A stretch of 64,000 nucleotides of DNA. Source: Pictodentalium vernedei. Its lineage: Eukaryota > Mollusca > Scaphopoda > Dentaliida > Dentaliidae. A program made the translations under genes and the position numbers. The notes beneath the pieces are model-generated. The model made no database searches and was not told the DNA's origin. It saw only the letters and a program-made list of their open reading frames with translations. Position 1 is the first letter of the stretch, and each line of letters starts with the position of its first letter. The stretch covers positions 385,312,718 to 385,376,717 of the forward strand of contig CM062290.1 in NCBI GenBank assembly GCA_031216915.1, given 5' to 3'. Shown here one piece after another: positions 23,174 through 33,602 of the stretch.

Positions 23174-23180
23174 ATATAAA
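22750..23180 (+). mobile_element. 5S rRNA-headed SINE with long (AAAT)n tail
   Basis: The head GATCACCGAAGTTAAGCAAC and GGTTAGTCCTTGGATGGGTG is the closest to 5S rRNA in this window. The tail is (AAAT)n at 23133-23177. The target duplication TATCAGTC(T/C)TTGA is 13 bp (22737-22749, 23181-23193). Confidence 0.9.
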
Positions 23181-23452
23181 TATCAGTCCTTGACTGTGGG
23201 AACCCTGTTAAGACCCAGAAAGAGAAGGAATACTTGTAGCAAAATAATCCAAGAAATATCTGTGTGAGAATTAATGAACCAGTTTTACGGATTTCATGAA
23301 TGTATAGTGATAAGGTTAACTTTTTAAGAAGTGTGTGTGTGTGTGGGAGTGGGGGGGGGGGGATAACCAGTCGGCCTCCTCATAACTACACTGCTGCACA
23401 CTGACAGTAATTTCTAATTTGTAATATGTGTTTCTTGTTTCTCCATTTACAG

Positions 23453-23703
23453 CCTTACTGAGTGTTGCCTGTTCTGAAGAGCCAGATGTTGCTTACTCGA
23501 ACTACAAGATGTTCCATAGCCTTGGACTTGCCACAGCCTTCATTTCGGGAACAGTTATGTGTGTTTCTGCAAAACTTTATGTTTTACTGACTATGTTAGT
23601 GATATCCATCATGTTTTATGTTCTAGCCGAGTATAAAATCAAACAGGGTAATGAAATGGACTTTGAAGACATTCAACAAACAGACATTCAGCAAACTCAG
23701 TAA
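23453..23703 (+). CDS. UNC93-like protein, terminal coding exon
   Basis: Follows the acceptor CTCCATTTACAG. The first two bases complete the split threonine codon, then 82 residues run to TAA at 23701-23703. The stretch SEEPDVAYSNYKMFHSLGLA corresponds to the family segment where UNC93A has an acidic loop, then an S/ANYRxW-type motif, before the last membrane spans. Two hydrophobic helices follow, and a short acidic tail in which DIQQT is repeated. The tail is presumably cytoplasmic. AATAAA at 23707-23712 directly follows the stop and could serve as a poly(A) signal, though that is unusually close. Beyond it lies a TTAA-A MITE, so any longer 3' UTR would contain transposon sequence. An ATG-started reading from 23428 would begin inside the splice acceptor and is not used. 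Confidence 0.88.
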
Positions 23704-23721
23704 TGGAATAAATTATACAGC

Positions 23722-24212
23722 TTAACCCTTTACCCAACGCAGACAATATCAAAATTCGCTATTTAACCCTTAGGGCCTGGACAGTTCTCTTGAATTCACC
23801 CCTGACCACAGCCTGAACACATCTAGTGGTGCAGCAGTGATTTCTAGCAAAGTCTTGGCTGCCTCAACAGGCAGCCAAGACTTGACTAGTAACCGCTGCC
23901 TAGGTAATTAATTTGTCTATTGTTAGCAGGATTTCCTTGTGATGGCATGTTGATAGCACCTGTTCTGAGGCTGCAAAACTCGGAAATAGGCCTTTAAGGG
24001 TTAAAAAAAATATGATTTCAAATTTTAAAAAAATGTTCAACAAAATTATATCATGTGAGGCCTCATTGGAACAATCTCGATGGGCTCACTCCAGTGAGGG
24101 GGTCACATGATATGGGTTGTTGAAATTTGAAAAAAAAATGATTCTTTTTCAACTCCTCAATTTTCAAAAATTAAGCGGGTGGATGTAGCTGATTCGTTAG
24201 TTAAAGGGTTAA
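23722..24212 (+). mobile_element. TTAA-A MITE (copy 8) with element Z nested inside
   Basis: Starts TTAACCCTTTACCCAACGCA and ends TTAAAGGGTTAA. Z (23763-24004) is inserted at the TTAA of the left-arm TATTTTAAA. The core hairpin lies near 24060-24110. Confidence 0.82.
23763..24004. mobile_element. TTAA-Z MITE
   Basis: Inverted ends TTAACCCTTAGGGCCTGG and AGGCCTTTAAGGGTTAA. The central hairpin AAGTCTTGGCTGCCT / AGGCAGCCAAGACTT is at 23851-23884. The same hairpin recurs near 26390-26425, where no clear ends were found. Confidence 0.8.
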
Positions 24213-24395
24213 TAGTTTGATCGGTATTTGTAAGTGAATGAAAATTGGACGAGCCATAAAAACTCAACACCTTTACTCACCAGTAACAAGTTATTATTTA
24301 TTGTCTTAGCAATCACTTTACTGAATTAAGTATATACACTTTTTAAATCATATTTAACACATTTTTATAAAAAAAATATCATCATTACCTGTTCA

Positions 24396-24628
24396 TTCCC
24401 CCGTGGGAACCCTGGGAAGTGAAGCCATGCTTGTTTACTGTGGTAAACAAGCTCTGTTTTCTTGATAAAATAAGACCTGTCTCCAATGTTTGGGGTGGAA
24501 GTTCTCTAAAATGTGAAACATGGGTATATAAACAATTGGCGAAACTTGACTTATATCCATGTCGCTCACGATTAGCCATTGTACAGAGATTTGTGACCTT
24601 AAACGTCAATAGATAAAAAATTATAAAT
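24396..24628 (+). mobile_element. Retroposon S (copy 1), SINE-type tail with an unrelated head
   Basis: The head has the hairpin GCTTGTTTACTGTGGTAAAC, with no tRNA or 5S similarity. The tail GATTAGCCATTGT ... GTGACCTTAAACG is the same as in the tRNA-headed SINEs. A possible target duplication is ATTACCTGTT / AATACCTGCT. Confidence 0.65.
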
Positions 24629-24701
24629 ACCTGCTAATTCCTATGGATAAGAAATCAGTTCTGGACCAGGTCTTAAAATTAGTCTCAATTTGCACGAATC
24701 A

Positions 24702-24966
24702 ATTATTTATTATTTATTTATTTATTGGTGTTTAAGGTCACATATTTATGCACAATGGCTAATCATGACCACGACAGTTTTACGGGTGGAGGAAGCCGGA
24801 GTACCCAGAGAGAACCACCGAGCAACGGCGAGCAACTGTCAGCTCCCCAACATACTAACTCCACACAAGCAGGGTTAGCATTGGTTAAAGACATGCACCA
24901 TCGACGTGCAGTATGCCTTAGTACACAACACCACCATGCCCCCACGTTGGCAATTGGGGTTAAGTG
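24702..24966 (-). mobile_element. SINE, 5'-truncated (tRNA-type tail)
   Basis: Tail and body as in 22143-22507, but the head is missing. The target duplication TGCACGAATCA is perfect (24691-24701, 24967-24977), so the truncation occurred at insertion. Confidence 0.88.
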
Positions 24967-25189
24967 TGCACGAATCAGTTCTCATTCTCACAATTTCCAT
25001 CTGCGAGAGTCAGTTTTGGATTCTTACAGTTGAAACTAGAAGTCCTGTCAGAAAAATGCAGAAAATGCTCGTTAGTTAATGCACTCTTTACTGCAGAAGA
25101 ATGAAATGTAAAATGTGATACACTATTAACGAGGTCAGTAGTGAAGTCACGAACTGAAGCGATCAAATAGAAAGAAAATATTGAGACTG

Positions 25190-25689
25190 CAGTGTGTGGA
25201 GGGTGGATTACTACTAAATCACTGTGGGGTAGATTTTTCATTTAGTAACTATTTACAATTTCTGAAGACAAAACACAAGAAGCACTTGCAAACAGGCCAG
25301 AAAATAAGCAGACTGTCATCTACAAAATGAGGTCCCCAGAGGGTGAATTTGGTGATGCTACCCTGCACAGCAGGGTAGCATCACTAAATTTACCCTCTGT
25401 GAACCTCAATCTGAATCAAGGTCTCAAACCTGAACAGAAAGAGGTACAAAAAGAATACATTGGCCTACTGTATGCAATAGCCTCAGCACATTCATTCTGC
25501 AAACGACAGATTGCTTATTTTCAGGCTTGCTTGCAAACTTCCATCACATGGACCACCGGGTTGTAACCGGTAGTCCATGTGATGAAAGTTTGCAAGTGTT
25601 TATTGCACTGTTAAGAACAATTATAGATACTTTTTGAGTGGTGAATTTTTGGCGCTGCAATTAAGTCGTAATCCGCTCTCTTCACTCTG
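25190..25689. mobile_element. TA-K MITE (copy 3) with hAT-type C nested
   Basis: Ends CAGTGTGTGGAGGGTGGATT and the inverse of CAGAGTGAAGAGAGCGGATT. The hairpin CATCACATGGACCACCGG and partner lies near 25541-25586. Confidence 0.72.
25293..25529. mobile_element. hAT-type MITE, family C (copy 3)
   Basis: Ends CAGGCCAGAAAATAAGCA and TGCTTATTTTCAGGCTTG. The 8-bp target duplication CTTGCAAA is perfect (25285-25292, 25530-25537). The hairpin is near 25350-25390. Confidence 0.9.
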
Positions 25690-26037
25690 TATATATAGAC
25701 AAATTGTAATATCTATTTACGTCATTACATGTACATGTGTCCCAGGAGAGCTTAGAGAGATGATGTTGGTGATGTCTATTTACTAGAATAGAATTGTACA
25801 GAGCTGGGCACACGTTTTTTTCTACAGGAATTGGTTTACTCTAATGGTGCAATTTGATAGAGACAAAAGTGCACTTACCCAGCACGCTGTTACTTCAAAA
25901 TAGTGCACAATACAGTCACATAACTTCCAGTTTCAACTGTACATAATTTAGAATTTGAGTGAACTGTTATACTCTTGAGAGTTCAATCATTCCATTTTCC
26001 ATAGTAAAAAACATCACATTTATATTTTTAGCAGAGT

Positions 26038-26288
26038 TTAACCCTTCACCCAACGTAACAGCCAAAACCGACCAGCACTATTCACAAAAATCGCCAATTA
26101 ATTTTGATTATTTTTTCATTTTTTATCTCAAAAACATAGGTTATGACCCCTCTTTGGAACAAGCTTGTCAAGCTCGTTCCAATGAGGTGTCACAACGTAT
26201 GTTTTTGAGACAAAAAATGAAAAAAATTAGTTATTCAAGAATTTTGTTTGCAAGTGTCTTCTGCTTTTCATGTTAGGTAAAGGGTTAA
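26038..26288 (+). mobile_element. TTAA-B MITE (copy 1)
   Basis: Starts TTAACCCTTCACCCAACGTA and ends GTTAGGTAAAGGGTTAA. The core is CATAGGTTATGACCCCTC and partner. It shares ends and central word with family A but has different arms. Confidence 0.85.
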
Positions 26289-26474
26289 CTGTTAAGAGAT
26301 AGTTCCAACTTTGGTGAGTTTCTTGCTTCACAAGACTTACATGGACATACTGGTGGAAGTTACAGTACCTTGGCAATGGTTTCCAGTGAAATCTTGGCTG
26401 CCTATACAGGCAGCCAAGACTTCATAAGACACCTTTAAGTCAAAAGGTTATCTTATTTTGCAGGTGCAAAAATA

Positions 26475-26788
26475 CAGTTAAAACTAGAAGTCCTGTCACG
26501 AATAGTGCGCTTGTCTAGGCTTTATTGCGCGTTGGAATTGCACGCAATTGCCATATCGAATGGCATCCAAAGCACGGCAGGTTCTCCTGGTTACCCATAG
26601 CAAGCACATGCAGTGTTTCTGCCAATGGACCTCCGGGTTACCTGGAGGTCCATTGGCTGAAACATTGCTTGTACACAGGCCATATGTACAGAATTTGATA
26701 ACTTTACTATGGGATTAACGCGTACACTAACGCGCAGATCAACGTGCTATTTGTGTGCATTTCATGACAGGACTTCTAGTTTTAACTG
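26475..26788. mobile_element. TA-U MITE (copy 1), perfect ends
   Basis: Flanked by TA. The 24-bp ends begin CAGTTAAAACTAGAAGTCCT and are exact inverses. The central hairpin CCAATGGACCTCCGGG / CCTGGAGGTCCATTGG is shared with family K. It contains many CpG (GCGCG, ACGCG) compared with its surroundings. Confidence 0.88.
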
Positions 26789-27126
26789 TAAGTAGAACTT
26801 TCCAGGCCTTTTTAGGACACTTTCAGAATCAAATAAACATATTGTGAGAATTAAAGTTGATTCCCATTGTTCTTCTTGTGAGAATCATTTGTGAGATTCG
26901 ATTCTCATTCTGGCATGAATTTCAAGCCTTGTAAAACTTTTTTTTTTATAAGACTGCAGTGCAGTTTTCATCTTTGATCAACAACAAATCCTGGCGGCAT
27001 TATTGTTTTTTGAGGAAAAATATCAACAGTCATACATATAATTACACATAATATAGTATTATATTATTATCACATAATATTTATAACTATACCATCATAA
27101 AATATTTCTTTTATTTCACTTTAAAT

Positions 27127-27270
27127 TTAACATAACGGCCACATACAGCCATCACTATTCACAAAAATCACTATTCAAACTTTTTTCTTCTTCAATTTTT
27201 GCCTTCGAAATATAGCTTATGACTCCTCATTGGGACATACTTGTTATGCATGTTCCAGAATGAGAGTCAT
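27127..27270 (+). mobile_element. TTAA-B MITE fragment (copy 2)
   Basis: The left arm TTAACATAACGGCCACATAC and a decayed core survive. The right arm is replaced by the L element that begins directly after. Confidence 0.65.
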
Positions 27271-27271
27271 A

Positions 27272-27672
27272 ACAGGGTTCCTGTGGGGCCCTGGATTCAA
27301 TGAATAGCCTTGAATTTGACTATGGGAGATTCGAGGCCTTGAAATTCTGGAAAATGGGCCAGTTGGCCTTGGATATTCACGCATTGAAAACCGCATAAAA
27401 ATGCATTGTCGTAGCTGTATAGTTAAGCTACCATAGTTCATGAAGGCTTATTCCTAACTGTGACTCTTCGATTGTTACCCCTTCCTCCCACTTTCCTTCA
27501 AGTGGGAGAAAGTGATGATGACAGGAGGGTGCTAGTTTGGTGTAGTGATGGTGAGGGCCTTGAAAATTCTTAAATTTGGCTTTTGTGGGACCTTGAAAAA
27601 TGCTAAAAAAATGTTGAGAAATGACCTTGAATAGCCGTGAATTTTATCCGTCCTTGCTTGTAGGAACCCAGT
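27272..27672 (+). mobile_element. Family L element (copy 2)
   Basis: Ends CAGGGTTCCTGTGGG and CTTGTAGGAACCCAG. The CCTTGAA-rich arms and a CTTCCTCCCACTTTCCTTCA hairpin near 27481 match L copy 1. Flanks on the right (27673-28076) show no recognised gene. Confidence 0.65.
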
Positions 27673-28076
27673 TATGTTCCAATAAGACTAAAATCCACGT
27701 CTTCTGATTGGACAAGAGCCCGCATAGTTTTTTTTATGTTCACAACTCCAGCACCATATGTTACCATCTGACATCACCAAGTGAAATATTTGAAATGAGG
27801 TTGCCCATTTAGCAATTATTCAATCAATGGAGTGACTTACAAATCACTTTATTTTGGCATATTTTTCACATGTGCAGAAAATGGTGTTCCAAATGAAATG
27901 TTGTTTAAGTCAGTGTTCAACCAATTACCAAAAGTGGCCGCTGACCAATTACCGGTTATTTGAGCTCACACTCGGCTGATTCCAATGCCAGTTCTGATTG
28001 TAATACTGTGCACTTCTTGAGGCTTGAAAGAACTACACTAAATTGAACATAATTCACAGTGTTAAACGTCTTTGAT

Positions 28077-28185
28077 TCAGGTCGCAGTAAAATGACCAGA
28101 TGCACACACTTGGGTGGTATATGTGGCTCTCAGAGCCACGTGTACCACCCAAGTGTGCGCAACTGGTCATTTTACTGCGACCTGA
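28077..28185. repeat. Near-perfect palindrome, ~52 bp arms
   Basis: TCAGGTCGCAGTAAAATGAC is mirrored exactly at the right end. The centre is GTGGCTCTCAGAGCCAC. A few mismatches lie in the middle of the arms. Confidence 0.82.
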
Positions 28186-28689
28186 GTCAATGGAGTGCAA
28201 CCTTCACTTTTTCTAGAAAAACTGGTAACTGCCACAAGTACGCTCAATTGTAAGCTTTCCATGTCGTTTAATTTGTATATCCCATAAAGGGGCATCTAGA
28301 GAAATTAAGAATACACATTGTGGTTGTTTCTCAACTTTATTGAATGGTATCACTGACATCATTTTACGTTAACAATTTAACAATTACAGAAGATAATAAA
28401 ATGTGGATAATGAATCATCACAAAAAAATGCTTGGCAACAATCGGTTGAACCGATGTTCCAAGAGCCATTGCTGTTATCATCTGATTGCCCACCACCAGC
28501 CAATTGGGGTGGCTGATTCAGATCATCGGTTGAACACTAGTTTAAATTAAAATTTGGTCTACAACTTGAACTAAGATAATGTGACCATGACCTTTATCTG
28601 ATTTATTGATTATTTGTCCAGTAACATCTGGGGTACACAAGAGGTTTATTTACTAAGCTTGTGAGCATTAAACGTTGCCTTGTTCATTT

Positions 28690-28900
28690 CAGTATGTGGG
28701 TTTTGGTCTTGTAGGTAGGGTCTTATTGGAACATACACGTTATTTTGATGAAATATTGATAACATGGTCTGAGGTTTGTGGAGAGTACGCTTTACGCTTC
28801 ACATCTTGGTTGAAAATAAGCTCTGAACTGCAAACCTTAGACCATGTTACCATTCCTATCACAATACCTTACAATGTTTTAGAGGCAAAAATTGAGAAAT
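28690..28900 (+). repeat. Dispersed repeat N
   Basis: GTAGGTAGGGTCTTATTGGA and AACATGGTCTGAGGTTTG reappear in inverse orientation at about 4470-4550. The right part, CTGCAAACCTTAGACCATGTT, folds back on the left. Ends not defined. 28190-28690 holds nothing recognised. Confidence 0.45.
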
Positions 28901-29097
28901 TGGAATTAGTCCAGAGTTTTTTTGTTCAAGCTTTTCTTCTTGTCATGTTAGGCACAAGGTTGAATGTTTAGACAAGATGATCACTTGATTTTAAACTTCT
29001 TGCATCCATTCTCCATACACAATACACAAACATATCCAAGTGTTTTCTATGTTTACTGAATTATTTAGGATAATCAATCAACTTCAAAGGCTCTTAC

Positions 29098-29179
29098 AAA
29101 ATATTAATGATCACTTTATCATATTGCACTTATTTCTCGTACGTGCAATATGACATGACAGAGTGATCATTAATATTTT
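29098..29179. repeat. Palindrome in AT-rich sequence
   Basis: AAAATATTAATGATCACT is mirrored by AGTGATCATTAATATTTT. The inner part CATATTGCAC / GTGCAATATG also pairs. Confidence 0.7.
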
Positions 29180-29196
29180 TTTTCTTCTCACTTTAC

Positions 29197-29393
29197 CTCC
29201 CGTGGGAATCCCGGGAAGTGAAGCAGAGCTTGTTTACTGTGGTAAACAAGCTCCGTTTTACTTGTAAAATAGGACCCTGTCACCAATACCTGGAGTAGAA
29301 GTCCTAAAAAATGGGCAAGACTTTACCTCCATGTTGCAGTCATGATTAACCATTGTGCACAAGTATATGACCTTAAACACCAATAAATAATTT
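29197..29393 (+). mobile_element. Retroposon S (copy 2)
   Basis: CCCGTGGGAATCCCGGGAAG, the GCTTGTTTACTGTGGTAAAC hairpin and the tail GATTAACCATTGTGCACAAG then ACACCAATAAATA match copies at 24396 and 58599. Confidence 0.7.
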
Positions 29394-29614
29394 CTTCTCA
29401 CCTTACCGTCATGACACCTTGGGATATCTCCAATTTTCACCTTGCTGTGAAACAAACAAAAATATTCACTACATTGAGACCAATGTGCAAATTGAAATCC
29501 AAAATCACTGATTTTAATTTTGATAATTGAAAATTATAATAATTGAAAATTATATTCCATGATTTTATCTTACAGTCAACATGTATTTTGTCTGTATTAA
29601 CTCTGCAACTGTCG

Positions 29615-29662
29615 TGTATCTGACCCCCTGATACAGATGTTTGTATCAGGGGGTCGGATACA
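29615..29662. repeat. Short palindrome
   Basis: TGTATCTGACCCCCTGATACA-type arms, 21 bp each with one mismatch and a six-base loop. Confidence 0.7.
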
Positions 29663-29781
29663 AGCACTTTCCTTTTCGCGCAAGTTCCATTTTTATCTTT
29701 TTGTTCATCCGTACGAATAAATAGTTCATTATAAATTTGTCTACATTCTTGACTTATCCCCAATATATTGTAAGATAAAAT

Positions 29782-29940
29782 GATTATTACCATTATGTGG
29801 ATGTACAAAATATGTATCCGAGTCAAGCTCCGGGTTCTAAGGGTAGATCACGACTCGTCTTCAACTCGTCATGATCTGCCCTTAGAACCTGGATCTCGAC
29901 TCGGATACATATTTTGTACATCCACATAATGGTAATAATC
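29782..29940. repeat. Long palindrome, ~73 bp arms
   Basis: GATTATTACCATTATGTGGA is mirrored at the right end. The inner arm GGTTCTAAGGGTAGATCA pairs with TGATCTGCCCTTAGAACC. Confidence 0.82.
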
Positions 29941-30084
29941 TCTATGTATGTCACTTTGGACACCAGACTCAGTTTAATTTGGACACTGAATTCAGTTTAA
30001 TATTGTATTCGTTCATAGTATACATAAAGTTGTATTGGATGAGCCATAAGGCTCATCCACTTCTACTTGATATGCACTGTATAT

Positions 30085-30845
30085 TAGGGCCCTGTGAATA
30101 TTCGATTGTTAGAGTCAAAGATGAGTTGATCAACAAATTCGAGTCGAATCCGAGTTGAAAATAAAATCACGAATATAAAAATCGAATATGAAAAAAAAAC
30201 TTAATAAATGTCTCGGTACACATGCATCCATACATTTAATACTGGGTAAATTGTCAAAACAATGCGAAGAAGTGAGTTCGAACCGCAAGCACACATCGTC
30301 AACATGGAACTTCCAGTGTATTACCAATGTCATTTTAAATCACACGTGTTGCATGATTCCAAATGACAACAGTAATACACTCATATTTTACAGTGGATAA
30401 AGCCACATACATGTACACATGTAAGACTTTTACAAAACACAAATGACAGTTACTACATCGCACCTCTAGAACACTTCAGTAAGAAGCATCCATTACTTCA
30501 TGATAAGGCAAGATCATATGGTGCAAAACTTAAAGCCAAGAAGGGAGCGAAACAATCACAGGTACATACAAATTCTTTGTCTCCTATTTAACATTGTGTT
30601 CAAGTGTGCTGCAATGTTAAAGTATGACCTGTTGAATGTTAGCATGAATATGTGGATAAATCATCAGTACAATTCCAAAACAATCCTAATATGGCTATTT
30701 TAAACTGGAAATACCGCGTACGAAACTGAACTTGGACACTTGGTTTTGGCTAACTTGGTTCAAATTTGACGTTCGGTCGACTCAAACATTTTTTTTGCAA
30801 GTTCGAGTCAAAAATAGAGTTAAAATCCATATTCACAGGAGCCCA
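30085..30845 (+). mobile_element. hAT-like element X with a possible BED zinc-finger relic
   Basis: The ends TAGGGCCCTGTGAATATTCG and ATATTCACAGGAGCCCA are inverted. The 8-bp flanks CTGTATAT (30077-30084) and CTGTAAAT (30846-30853) differ at one base. A frame near 30450-30520 reads HFSKKHPLLHD, like the His-rich end of a BED finger. The rest of the transposase is missing. Confidence 0.6.
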
Positions 30846-30899
30846 CTGTAAATGAATAAAATATATAATGTTGATGCAGCATAATAAGCTTTTTATCTC

Positions 30900-31575
30900 A
30901 ACTTGACATCATCAGGTATGAGCTATTGGGATGGGTTGCGATCTGTTGTTCGCCTGTATGTATGTACCGCCATAAATCCGTTCCTCTGTCCATCCACAAT
31001 TCGTTTACCACACCCTACAGGCTTCAGCTCCCACCCAATCAGTTCCAAAATTTCATGTGTGGCTTTGAGGCAATGTCTAGATGGGAGCTATTGAATTTTT
31101 CCAAATTTCATTGAAAAATATGGCCGACTGTGGCCATCGTAGATTTGGCATATAAATCGTCAACAATTCCATTGACACATCCTACAGGCCTCATCTCTCA
31201 CCCGATCTTTTTCAAATTTCATGAGTAGCTTAAGTGTGATATCTAGATGGGAGCTATCAAATTTTTCTGCATTTTTCTGAATTTCGTTGAAAAACATGGC
31301 TACCAGCAGCATGTTGGATTTGGCATATCATTTGTCAACAATTCCATTAGCACACCCTAAAGGCCAGATCTCTCACCCACACCCAATTTTTTTTAAATAT
31401 CATATGTAGCTTTGGTGTGATATCTACAAGGGATCTATCAAATTTTTTCTGAATTTTGTTGAAAAGCATGGCCACCATTGGCCATCTTGGATTTGGCATA
31501 TAAATTGTCAACAATTCCATTAGTATCCTCTAGAGGTCTCATCTCTCTCTCTCTCTCTCTCTTTCAACTTTCATA
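30900..31575 (+). repeat. Tandem array, ~170 bp unit, ~4 copies
   Basis: The phrase (G)GCCTCATCTCTCACCC and variants recurs near 31021, 31188, 31363 and 31535, together with GTCAACAATTCCATT and CATGGCC. A (TC)n run ends it near 31561. The short open frames at the left end are not exons. Confidence 0.7.
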
Positions 31576-31846
31576 GGCAGCTTTGGTGTGATGTCTTTTC
31601 TGTAGAAACTTGATTGAATGACTTGTCATTACTGGAACTTTCTATTTAGTCCAGTCCCTTCTTGGACAAGTCGAGCTACAGTGTCATTGGCACTTTCATA
31701 ATTATACAGGTAGTATATCGGGTAGAAGGAAAAAAAAATAATCAAATAATTTGTCAGTTCCAAAACTCATCCAATACTGAAAACAACAAGCTGGATATTT
31801 TCAGGTCAAGGTCCATTACTTCAGTTGATTGCTGGAGTATTCACCA

Positions 31847-32094
31847 TTAACTCTTTACCGAACGAATCGGCCGCATCTTCCGCGTAATATGCAAATTCAG
31901 CAGTTGAAAAAATATTATTTTTCAAAAAATTTCAACAAAACCATATCATGTGACCCCTCATTGGACTGAGCTCATCGAGCTCATTCCAACGAGTGGTCAC
32001 ATGATATGGTTTTGTCGAAATTTTTTGAAAAATTTAAAAAAATGATATTTAAAATAATAAATTTTGATATCGTCTGCGTTGGGTAAAGGGTTAA
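31847..32094 (-). mobile_element. TTAA-A MITE (copy 9)
   Basis: Reverse orientation. Starts TTAACTCTTTACCGAACGAA and ends GTTGGGTAAAGGGTTAA. The core hairpin is near 31948-32005. Confidence 0.85.
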
Positions 32095-32385
32095 GTCATT
32101 TAAGGCTATATCTGTGTAATGCACTTCTTGATTATAAAATTTGACTTAATCTATGAATGACTGAGGTATATTATACATTTTCAGTTGAAAATTCCTGTTT
32201 TTCGTGATATTTTGGGAGAATTTCATAGTTAAAATATATGTCAACAAATGATTTCATAACATTTTACCGTGTGTGAACATCACATGATGTGTGTTTGACA
32301 TGGCTTTCTCATGTTGTGTCATGTTACAGCCATTTTTAAAGTGCAAAAAACATGGGAGTGAAAGTGTTTGTAGTTGCCAACATAT

Positions 32386-33196
32386 GTACTACCTAAGGCC
32401 ACACAAAGTAGATCTTCTGTTTCTCAGGCCGTTATTTGTGAAATTGCATGCGGACGAGCGGTTTTTTATTTTATTTTTTATTTCAGTAATTTCTTCTTTG
32501 CCATTAAAAGTTCATGTTCTTGGTTCAAGTTTTAGGCCTCATAATCTACAGAATAGCATGGGTGGTGGTGTATTTCATCCCTTGAGTGCAAGAAGGCTTT
32601 GCAATGCTAAAGCATTGCAAAGCCTTCTTGCACTCAAGGGACAAATTCATCAATTTTTTTAACTTGGGTAAAATATCAGACATAAACTATTTAATTTTTA
32701 TTTTTTTTAAGTTTAAATTGGTTATAAAAAGAGAGCATGCGGCAGCCAAAAGGACCATGCGGGAGGGCCTGAGAAACAGATTTTTTATTTTTTTAGGCCT
32801 AAAGCCTTAAAAAGTTAAAAATCTGTTTCTCAGGCTCTCCCATATGGTCATTTTGGCTGCCTCATGCTCTTTTTTTAGAACCAATGTAAACTTGAAAAAA
32901 TAAAAATTAAATGTTTTTTGTCTGATATTTTATTGAAATTAATAGAATTGATAAATTTGTCCTTGCTTTAGCATTGCAAAGCCTTCTTGCACTCAAGGGA
33001 CAATATACACCACCACCCATGCTATTCTGTAGATTATGAGGTCTAAAAGATAAAACAAACCAAGAACATGAACTTTGATGGCCAAAAAAATAATTACACA
33101 AATAAAAAATGAAATAAGAAACTGCCCACCCACTTGCAATTTCACAAAAAATGGCCTAAGAAACAGAAGATCTACTATGTGGGACATAAGTAATAC
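32386..33196. mobile_element. Large fold-back element, ~400 bp arms
   Basis: The left arm (from about 32386) and right arm (to about 33196) are inverse copies. AAAGTAGATCTTCTGTTTCT is matched by AGAAACAGAAGATCTACTAT, and CATGGGTGGTGGTGTAT by ATACACCACCACCCATG. The centre (about 32730-32880) is a further hairpin with GAGAGCATGCGGCAGCC. The left arm also holds a perfect 62-bp palindrome (32579-32640) that is single in the right arm. The open frames inside are mirror images of each other. Confidence 0.8.
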
Positions 33197-33435
33197 TTAT
33201 TATTCCCATATCTCAGTTGACTGATTGTTACTTTCGAAAATAGGCAAAAAAAGAAATAGAAACATGTCTTTCGAAAGTCATAAAAGTGACTAAAATTCAA
33301 CTGCCTCCCACTTATTTACATTGGACTTTTATCTCAAGTTTGGGTAGGAAAATCAATCCTCAAGGTGTGTTAGTTTGTTTTTCTACATCATTCAGCTTCA
33401 AGGCTGACTTTCTATTGCATTAACTGCATGTAGTC

Positions 33436-33602
33436 TTAACTGGTAGAGTGCTGGAAGCCCATATTTGGGCTTCATTACAAGTGCAGGTACCACGACTGAA
33501 AGGCTTCATTATCTGTGGCAAAATTTTATATTACCTTTGAAGTGAAATTATTTAGCCCCTAAGGATTTGCTTTGTTACAATTTATGGGAGAGTGCTCAAA
33601 TT
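33436..33602 (+). mobile_element. TTAA-D1 MITE, left half
   Basis: Starts TTAACTGGTAGAGTGCTGGA and stops within the hairpin after ATGGGAGAGTGCTC. The right half is absent. 33603-34181 holds no recognised feature. Confidence 0.7.

Larger units (their letters stand above)
21974..23212 (+). mobile_element. Family L element (copy 1) carrying two SINEs
   Basis: The ends CAGGGTTCCTGCAGG and TGTGGGAACCCTG are inverted. CCTTGAA recurs throughout the arms. A hairpin of CTTCTCCCACTTCCCTTAAA type lies near 22570-22610. A tRNA-headed SINE (22143-22507, minus) and a 5S-headed SINE (22750-23180, plus) are nested within. TTAA stands on both outer flanks, so the superfamily is unclear. Confidence 0.65.
2165..23452 (+). 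other. Long intron of the UNC93-like gene (21,288 bp)
   Basis: The donor is GTAAGT at 2165 and the acceptor is CTCCATTTACAG ending at 23452. Joining the flanking exons restores one threonine codon (A + CC) and an uninterrupted family alignment across the junction, so no exon is needed between them. The intron holds at least 20 mobile elements, itemised separately. Much of the remaining sequence (for example 5060-5500, 6230-6960, 10470-10980, 19235-19515) is AT-rich with nothing I recognise. Confidence 0.8.
25027..25939. mobile_element. TA-flanked MITE, family U (copy 2) with K and C nested
   Basis: Flanked by TA. The ends CAGTTGAAACTAGAAGTCCT and CTTCCAGTTTCAACTG are inverted. Family K (25190-25689) lies inside it, and family C (25293-25529) lies inside K. 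Sequence from 25692 to 25939 is the right arm of U. Confidence 0.75.

Noticed and set aside
12607..23180. 5S rRNA genes
   Set aside because: Only the internal promoter part is 5S-like; it is fused to SINE bodies with target duplications and A-rich tails, so these are retroposons.
32291..33187. Frames on both strands with similar proteins
   Set aside because: They are the two mirrored arms of the fold-back element read on opposite strands.
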